Assembly (NCBI GenBank): GCA_038233815.1
Contig: JBBSVE010000166.1
Location: 1-6,429, forward strand
Source: JBBSVE01 sp038233815
GTDB lineage: Bacteria > Pseudomonadota > Alphaproteobacteria > Rhodobacterales > Rhodobacteraceae
Direction of reading: 5' to 3'
Length of the DNA stretch: 6,429 nt
Part shown: one piece after another, positions 5,279 through 6,429 of the stretch
Position numbering within the stretch: position 1 is the stretch's first letter
Layout of the letters: every line of letters starts with the position of its first letter
The notes under the pieces: generated by a model
Seen by the model: the letters and a program-made list of their open reading frames with translations, nothing else
Told to the model about the DNA's origin: nothing
The model's database searches: none
Made by a program: the position numbers and the translations under genes

Positions 5279-5854
5279 CTATTTCGCCTCGGCCGTCGCC
5301 ACGTCCTCACGCTCCACCCGCGGTTCGCGGGGTGGGCGGCCGATCACGTCGCGCAACTCATCGAGTTCGATGAAATTGTCCGCCTGTCGACGCAATTCGT
5401 CCGCGATCATCGGCGGCTGCGACCGGATGGTGGACACGACCGAAACCCGGACCCCCTGCCGCTGAAGGCTTTCGACCAGCGGCCGGAAATCCCCGTCACC
5501 GGAGAAGAGGACCGCGTGGTCCATCCGGCCCGCAAGCTCCATCGCGTCGACGGCAAGCTCGATATCCATGTTGCCCTTGACCTTCCGGCGGCCTTGGCTG
5601 TCGGTATATTCCTTGGCCGGCTTGGTCACCATGCTGTAGCCGTTGTAATGAAGCCAGTCGACCAGCGGGCGGATCGGGGAATAATCGTCATTCTCCAAGA
5701 GCGCGGTATAGTAGAACGCGCGGAGCAGTTTGCCGCGCCGCATGAACTCGTTGCGCAGGAGCTTGTAGTCGATGTCGAACCCCAGTGCCTTGGCGGCGGC
5801 ATAGAGGTTGGAGCCGTCGATGAACAGCGCGAGCCGTTCGTCCTTGTAAAACAT
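5279..5854 (-). CDS. NYN-domain (PIN-like, LabA/DUF88-type) putative ribonuclease
   Basis: A 191-residue soluble protein with a single NYN domain, a PIN-like fold usually linked to metal-dependent RNA cleavage. The acidic residues expected for metal binding are visible: Asp13 in ALFIDGSNLY, Asp98 in KGNMDIELAVDAM, and Asp121 and Asp123 in LFSGDGDFRPLV. The segment GVRVSVVST (135-143) and the helix ending NFIELDELRDVI (160-171) complete the domain; a charged tail of about 20 residues follows. The ATG at 5854 is preceded by GAAGGGA (5861-5867) at six nucleotides. An in-frame ATG at 5938 would add 28 residues with no family resemblance and run over this site. It is divergent from folK. The RNA target is unknown. 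Related names such as LabA refer to a cyanobacterial clock protein and should not be transferred. Confidence 0.88.
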   Translation of the reverse strand: MFYKDERLALFIDGSNLYAAAKALGFDIDYKLLRNEFMRRGKLLRAFYYTALLENDDYSPIRPLVDWLHYNGYSMVTKPAKEYTDSQGRRKVKGNMDIELAVDAMELAGRMDHAVLFSGDGDFRPLVESLQRQGVRVSVVSTIRSQPPMIADELRRQADNFIELDELRDVIGRPPREPRVEREDVATAEAK

Positions 5855-6009
5855 GTGCAGTCCCTTCAGATGACAATGACTTGCAGTGAAATGTCCCGCC
5901 CCGCCGGAACGGACGTCCCGGTGCCACGAACCCTCCACCTATTCGTCGCAGGGGGGGGAGTTCAAGCGGGACCGTGCGCAACAGATAGTGTGCGGAGGCG
6001 CGATTGCCC
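5855..6009. promoter_or_regulatory. Divergent intergenic region between NYN gene and folK
   Basis: This region holds no gene. Leftward, from the NYN start, are its ribosome-binding site (5861-5867), a tandem ATGACA/ATGACT (5870-5881) and the 8-bp palindrome GGACGTCC (5911-5918). A run of eight G lies at 5951-5958. A possible minus-strand promoter is TTGAAC (5965-5960), 16-nt spacer, AATAGG (5943-5938); its spacer contains the G-run. A possible plus-strand promoter is TTCAAG (5961-5966), 17-nt spacer, GATAGT (5984-5989), but its start site (about 5996) would cut into the folK Shine-Dalgarno GGAGG (5994-5998). Both calls are weak; only the ribosome-binding sites are convincing. Confidence 0.35.
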
Positions 6010-6429
6010 GTGATCCTGATCGCTCTGGGTGCCAACCTGCCCATCGAGGGTGCCGCCCGCGTCTCGACGCCGGAGGAGACGCTGCGTGCCGCATGTCAGG
6101 CCATCGAGGACAGCGGCATCGGGCGATTGTGGGTCAGCCGCTTCTACGCCACGCCCTGCATGCCCCTGGGTGCAGGGCCGGACTACATCAATGCCGCCGC
6201 GCGGGCAGAGGGCGACGTAGCGCCGCAGGAGATCCTCGCCACACTCCACGCCATCGAGGCGCGGTTCGCCCGGACGCGGGCGGCGCGCTGGGCGGGGCGC
6301 ACGCTGGATCTCGACCTGCTGGCGCTGGGCGACCACGTGCTGCCGGATGCGGAGACCCATGCCCGCTGGCGCACGCTGGACCGTGACGCACAACGCAGGC
6401 TGACGCCCGGACGGCTCATTCTGCCGCAC
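6010..6429 (+). CDS. folK: HPPK, 2-amino-4-hydroxy-6-hydroxymethyldihydropteridine diphosphokinase (3' end outside window)
   Basis: The first 140 codons of the pterin pyrophosphokinase that transfers pyrophosphate from ATP to hydroxymethyl-dihydropterin, the step before dihydropteroate synthase in folate synthesis. It opens with VILIALGANLP, the family's N-terminal strand. The diagnostic ATP/Mg signature appears as RWAGRTLDLDLLALG, whose two Asp bind magnesium. The sequence reaches GRLILPH, where the family normally continues into the C-terminal PHPR segment, so only the tail is missing. A stretch of about 25 residues between LALGD and LILPH is longer than in E. coli, as I recall for Rhodobacteraceae. 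An in-frame TAG at 5986-5988 limits the start to TTG 6004 or GTG 6010. GGAGG (5994-5998) lies 5 nt before the TTG and 11 nt before the GTG. I chose GTG for family fit, but TTG is quite possible. Confidence 0.9.
   Translation, partial: MILIALGANLPIEGAARVSTPEETLRAACQAIEDSGIGRLWVSRFYATPCMPLGAGPDYINAAARAEGDVAPQEILATLHAIEARFARTRAARWAGRTLDLDLLALGDHVLPDAETHARWRTLDRDAQRRLTPGRLILPH

Noticed and set aside
5855..5938. Upstream ATG for the NYN gene at 5938
   Set aside because: The 28-residue extension is not NYN-like and runs across a good ribosome-binding site that sits correctly before 5854.
1..6429. A new defence system, mobile element, CRISPR array, tRNA or riboswitch
   Set aside because: I found no repeat-spacer pattern, transposase or terminal repeats, tRNA-like fold or obvious leader structure. 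The lone NYN-domain gene has no toxin-antitoxin or defence partner beside it. The window is mainly housekeeping genes.

Overview
The window is GC-rich (about two thirds G+C by eye), gene-dense chromosomal DNA. Protein content and gene order suggest an alphaproteobacterium, most likely of the Rhodobacteraceae/Rhodobacterales. The clues are a second deformylase-like gene beside def and fmt, the ispH / DUF3429 / rnhA order, a NYN-domain gene divergent from folK, and a FolK with the long pre-LPH segment I associate with that family. These taxonomic statements rest on memory of the families, not on a search. I see no mobile element, tRNA, rRNA or CRISPR array.

Layout: (1) 56-1228, minus: a MalY/PatB-type PLP C-S lyase/aminotransferase. 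(2) 1229-1369: divergent intergenic region. (3) 1370-3284, plus: def, a second deformylase-like gene, then fmt. Both junctions overlap by 4 bases (ATGA and GTGA), so this is a tightly coupled N-formylmethionine unit. (4) 3260-3295: a 9-bp inverted repeat at the convergent fmt/rnhA end. (5) 5207 down to 3297, minus: ispH, a DUF3429 membrane protein (GTGA overlap with ispH) and rnhA, with a good candidate promoter and Shine-Dalgarno upstream of ispH. (6) 5279-5854, minus: a NYN (PIN-like) ribonuclease-fold protein. (7) 5855-6009: divergent intergenic region with a run of eight G. (8) 6010 to the window end, plus: folK, cut off by the edge.

How the genes fit together: Fmt formylates initiator Met-tRNA and the canonical deformylase removes the formyl group from new proteins. 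IspH makes isoprenoid precursors, RNase HI removes RNA from RNA:DNA hybrids, and FolK makes folate, which also supplies the formyl donor used by Fmt. This is mostly ordinary housekeeping DNA.

The part most worth a second look is the def2/fmt junction. The second deformylase has lost the metal-ligand Cys (Ser instead) and the catalytic Glu of HExxH (Gln instead), so it is probably not an active deformylase. Near its 3' end is an in-frame A AAA AAA heptamer, followed 8 nt later by a potential 9-bp stem that encloses the fmt start codon. A -1 shift there would read without a stop into fmt and give a 464-residue pseudo-deformylase-Fmt fusion. This is a testable hypothesis, not a demonstrated event.
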